Of a stretch of DNA of 64,000 bases, positions 61,852-64,000 are shown one piece after another. The position numbers and the translations under genes were made by a program. The stretch is from Demequina sp. NBRC 110055 (lineage in GTDB: Bacteria > Actinomycetota > Actinomycetes > Actinomycetales > Demequinaceae): assembly GCF_002090135.1 (NCBI RefSeq), contig NZ_BBRL01000007.1, forward strand, positions 124,001 through 188,000, given 5' to 3'. How positions within the stretch are numbered: position 1 is the stretch's first letter; every line of letters starts with the position of its first letter. The notes under the pieces are model-generated. The model saw nothing but the letters and a program-made list of their open reading frames with translations. It ran no database searches and had not been told where the DNA came from.

Positions 61852-62747
61852 TCCGTCAACGCTCCCTGGAACCGCGCGGTCGCGGCGTCCGCGTTGTCGC
61901 ACAGGTCGGACACGTTGGAGGCGTACTCGGTGATCTGCTCGGGCTCGTACTCATCCTCGGGGGCCTGGAGGTAGGCCGTGAGCTGTTCGAGGCCGTCGAT
62001 GCACGAGTTGAGGGTCGCCGTCGCGGCCTGGCCGAGGCTCAGCGTCTCCTCGAGTGTGGTGATGACCTGGCTGGTCAGTTCCTGAGAATCGAGGGCCGCG
62101 GCCTTCTCGGCGGACACGTCGGTGAGGCGATCGTTCGAGGTGGCCAACTGCTGCGAGAGCAGGTCCACCTCCTGTTGCTTCTCGGTGAGGTTCTGCTGCA
62201 CGCCGGCAATCTGCTCGCCCAGGTCGTAGTTCGCCGACGTCACGTCGTCGGCGTACGCCTGCCACTCCTCATTGATCTGCCACATGCGCCACCCCAGGTA
62301 GCCCGCGCCGATGAGCGCAAGGGCAAGCACGCTCGTGGCGATGATCCACGGGCGGCGCGACTTCGGGGGGTACACGGGGCCGATGACCGGCATGGCTCCC
62401 GTAATGGGGTTCGCCTCGCCCACAATCGGAATCGAGCCGGTCGGGGTGTAGCGGGCCAGGCCGCCGAGCGGGATGTCGCCCTCGGCGGTGACCTCGGCGG
62501 CCTTCGGGCGCGCGGGGGCCGCCGGCTCAGCGACGGCATCGGCCTCAGTTACGGCATCGGCCTCATCGTCGATAAACGGATCGGGGTCGTCGTCGCGCGG
62601 CGGTTCGACGGGTTCGTCGGCGGGGTCACGCCGGGGCAGGATGACCGTGTCTTCGTCGTCGCGGTCCAGATCCTCGTCGAGCGCAGGGTCGCCAGGGACA
62701 GCGGGAGTGGTCCCGTCGTTGGTGGTGGCGTCCTGCGGACGAATCAT
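61848..62747 (-). CDS. Membrane coiled-coil protein encoded with a serine protease
   Basis: This 299-residue bitopic protein has a long acidic, disordered cytoplasmic half (1-~130; Asp/Glu/Pro-rich, with a duplicated EADAV encoded by two copies of the 9-bp repeat core), one membrane helix (about 133-153: PWIIATSVLALALIGAGYL) and an external coiled coil (about 155-240). The C-terminal part has a Cys pair (C247 and C283, approximately). I recognise no family. It is translated between a DUF1844 gene (adjacent stop and start) and the protease (overlapping), so a role with the protease is plausible but unproven. Confidence 0.75.
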   Translation of the reverse strand: MIRPQDATTNDGTTPAVPGDPALDEDLDRDDEDTVILPRRDPADEPVEPPRDDDPDPFIDDEADAVTEADAVAEPAAPARPKAAEVTAEGDIPLGGLARYTPTGSIPIVGEANPITGAMPVIGPVYPPKSRRPWIIATSVLALALIGAGYLGWRMWQINEEWQAYADDVTSANYDLGEQIAGVQQNLTEKQQEVDLLSQQLATSNDRLTDVSAEKAAALDSQELTSQVITTLEETLSLGQAATATLNSCIDGLEQLTAYLQAPEDEYEPEQITEYASNVSDLCDNADAATARFQGALTE

Positions 62748-63149
62748 CTAACTCACAGCCCCCGTGTACTTCTCTCCCGGGCCGTCACCCGGTGCGTCGG
62801 GGACCACTGAGGCCTCCCGGAACGCCAACTGTACGCTTCGTAGTCCGTCACGCAGCGCTCGTGCATGAGTGTCGCCAAGATCCGGTGCGGCAGCCGTGAT
62901 GAGGCCAGCCAGGGCGTTGATGAGGGTGCGCGCCTCGTCCAGGTCCTGGTGCTCCTCGCCGTCCTCGGCAAGGCCGCAGCGGAGCGCGGCGGCGCTCAAC
63001 AGATGAACGCTTACCGTAGAGATAAGTTCCACCGCGTTGACCTCGGCCAGGTCTCGGGCGGCCGATGCCGTGGCGGCGGCCGTAGCGGAGGGCACCTGCG
63101 AGGCGGCGACGGCGCCGTCTGCATCGGCGGCGGGCATGTCAGAGGTCAT
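62748..63149 (-). CDS. DUF1844 protein
   Basis: This 133-residue protein matches DUF1844, found next to infC in many actinobacteria: [30 protein letters not shown] and [13 protein letters not shown] are typical. It is small, helical, with no membrane segment. Function unknown. The ATG at 63149 is the best start (AAGGA upstream); a frame extending to 63290 overlaps the infC leader and is rejected. Its stop (TAG) directly abuts the next gene's ATG. Confidence 0.88.
   Translation of the reverse strand: MTSDMPAADADGAVAASQVPSATAAATASAARDLAEVNAVELISTVSVHLLSAAALRCGLAEDGEEHQDLDEARTLINALAGLITAAAPDLGDTHARALRDGLRSVQLAFREASVVPDAPGDGPGEKYTGAVS
63060..63074 (+). repeat. Coding copy of the GGCCGATGCCGTGGC repeat
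   Basis: This is an exact copy of the 15-mer lying antisense to the DUF1844 coding frame, where it encodes part of an Ala/Thr-rich linker. Confidence 0.65.
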
Positions 63150-63297
63150 CGTGCTATCCTTGTGAGTCGACCGGCTGGGGAATGGATCCCCGGCGCGCAA
63201 GCGGAGTCCACCTCCCACCCTAGGGCCAGTCATTGGGCCGGGGTTCCAGGTCGCGGCACAGGTGGTGTGACAAGACCGCAGGCGCCGCAATCATGGT

Positions 63298-63329
63298 GGC
63301 CCTCGTCTGCGTTCGGACGAGGGCCTTTT
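63298..63329 (+). terminator. Attenuator-like intrinsic terminator in the infC leader
   Basis: GGCCCTCGTC (63298-63307) pairs perfectly with GACGAGGGCC (63316-63325), 8-nt loop, and TTTTC follows: the strongest intrinsic terminator shape in the window. It lies 45 bp before the proposed infC start and is on the infC strand, where a terminator would block infC unless regulated. It is probably a transcription attenuator for the infC-rpmI-rplT operon, though ending an upstream leader RNA is possible. Confidence 0.7.
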
Positions 63330-63374
63330 CCTATGTCCGGCGAGCGAACAGGTACTCGACAAGAAGGAGCCACC

Positions 63375-63998
63375 ATCAACGAGCCCCGCATCAACGATCG
63401 CATCCGCGTTCCGGAAGTCCGCCTCGTGGGCCCCCAGGGCGAACAGGTCGGCATTGTCCGTATCGAGGATGCGCTCCGTCTGGCGCAGGAGTCTGAGCTC
63501 GACCTGGTCGAGGTCGCTCCGAACTCGCGACCCCCGGTCGCCAAGCTCATGGACTACGGCAAGTTCAAGTACGAGGCGGCGGTGAAGGCGCGCGAGGCGC
63601 GTCGTAACCAGGCCAACACCGAGATCAAGGAAATGCGTTTCCGTCTCAAGATCGATGAGCACGACTACGAGACCAAGAAGGGCCACGTCATCCGCTTCCT
63701 CAAGGGCGGCGACAAGGTCAAGGTCACGATCATGTTCCGCGGTCGTGAGCAGTCCCGTCCCGAGATGGGCCGCCGCCTGCTGCTGAAGCTGGCGGAGGAG
63801 CTCGAGGAGTACGGCGTCGTGGAGAACATGCCCTCGCAGGAGGGACGCAACATGTCGCTCGTCCTCGGTCCTCTGAAGAAGAAGTCGGAAGCCAAGGAAG
63901 AGCAGCGTGTCGCACGGGAGGCCAAGAAGGCCGCCGATCGTGCCGACCGTGAGCAGCGCGCCGCGGCGAAGACGGCCAAGCAGACGTCCGGCGAGTAA
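63375..63998 (+). CDS. infC: Translation initiation factor IF-3
   Basis: IF-3 checks the start codon-anticodon pair and keeps ribosomal subunits apart. The 207-residue frame starts [20 protein letters not shown], followed by DYGKFKYE (linker), [14 protein letters not shown] and the C-domain [10 protein letters not shown], with a Lys/Glu/Ala-rich tail of ~35 residues. The proposed start is ATC at 63375, because AAGGAG lies 5 nt upstream and the conserved protein begins exactly there; non-ATG starts on infC are known and enable autoregulation by IF-3. An ATG at 63333 adds 14 unconserved residues directly behind the hairpin and is less likely. Confidence 0.95.
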   Translation: MNEPRINDRIRVPEVRLVGPQGEQVGIVRIEDALRLAQESELDLVEVAPNSRPPVAKLMDYGKFKYEAAVKAREARRNQANTEIKEMRFRLKIDEHDYETKKGHVIRFLKGGDKVKVTIMFRGREQSRPEMGRRLLLKLAEELEEYGVVENMPSQEGRNMSLVLGPLKKKSEAKEEQRVAREAKKAADRADREQRAAAKTAKQTSGE

Positions 63999-64000
63999 GC

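Noticed and set aside
62529-62560. Two close copies of ACGGCATCGGCCTCA as a CRISPR or satellite
   Set aside because: Only two copies, without unique spacers, inside a coding frame where they encode EADAV twice. They belong to the dispersed 9-bp repeat family.
1-64000. tRNA, rRNA, CRISPR or transposase genes
   Set aside because: I looked for cloverleaf-like T-loop GGTTCGANTCC segments, regular spaced repeats and transposase motifs, and found none I could support by reading alone.

Overview
The window is chromosomal DNA of a high-GC Gram-positive bacterium (Actinomycetota). The content and gene order point to the Micrococcales, with relatives of Cellulomonas or Demequina my best guess: GC-rich third codon positions, a complete mraZ-to-divIVA division and cell-wall (dcw) cluster, PriA in the histidine pathway, LexA with TCGAAC-N4-GTTCGA operators, a MoxR/DUF58/transglutaminase operon, PAC2, DUF3040, DUF4260, DUF6318 and DUF1844 proteins. 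The genus is inference. I found no rRNA or tRNA gene, no CRISPR array and no insertion sequence, and no gene-free stretch exceeds about 235 bp. Layout: 1-2.7 kb holds the end of a DinG-type helicase, lexA, a divergent LysM division-inhibitor-like gene under tandem SOS boxes, and nrdR. 2.7-11.8 kb is housekeeping: DEAD-box helicase, serA, a secreted HExxH protease, HelD, a PAC2 protein, a cold-shock protein, a spermidine-synthase-like protein and a DUF3040 protein. 11.8-16.3 kb is a minus-strand operon, MoxR ATPase > DUF58 > transglutaminase. 16.4-34.6 kb is the dcw cluster: mraZ, rsmH, ftsL, ftsI, murE, murF, mraY, murD, ftsW, murG, murC, ftsQ, ftsZ, pgeF, sepF, yggT, divIVA. Most stop and start codons from rsmH to ftsQ overlap; murB and ddl are absent. 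34.7-36.7 kb carries a TraR/DksA zinc-finger protein, lspA and an RluD-type pseudouridine synthase. 36.8-46.4 kb carries a TetR/hydrolase pair, hrpA and dnaE. 46.5-49.6 kb is a small accessory island: a DUF6318 lipoprotein and a PKD-like secreted protein of visibly lower GC, an SDR oxidoreductase and a DUF4260 protein. 49.7-61 kb is a histidine cluster (hisD, hisC, hisB, hisH, priA) interrupted by a RecQ helicase fused to a phosphoribosyltransferase-like tail, small lipoproteins, a coiled-coil membrane protein and an ArsR/cation-transporter pair. 61-64 kb holds an SseB-like protein, a minus-strand operon (DUF1844 protein, membrane coiled-coil protein, trypsin-like lipoprotein), and infC behind an attenuator-like hairpin. 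How the genes work together: MurE, MurF, MurD, MurC, MraY and MurG make lipid II. FtsW and FtsI polymerise and cross-link it at the septum laid out by FtsZ, SepF, FtsL and FtsQ, while DivIVA directs polar growth. The LexA-controlled LysM protein is placed to halt division during DNA damage. The most unusual DNA-level signals are: nine exact copies (both strands, coding and intergenic) of the 15-mer GGCCGATGCCGTGGC, whose 9-bp core is present in about 35 copies; a set of genes with a TANNNT box 6-8 nt before the start codon and no Shine-Dalgarno (predicted leaderless mRNAs); a three-repeat MraZ operator; non-canonical starts proposed for infC (ATC) and the DEAD-box helicase (CTG); and a coding-looking remnant after nrdR.
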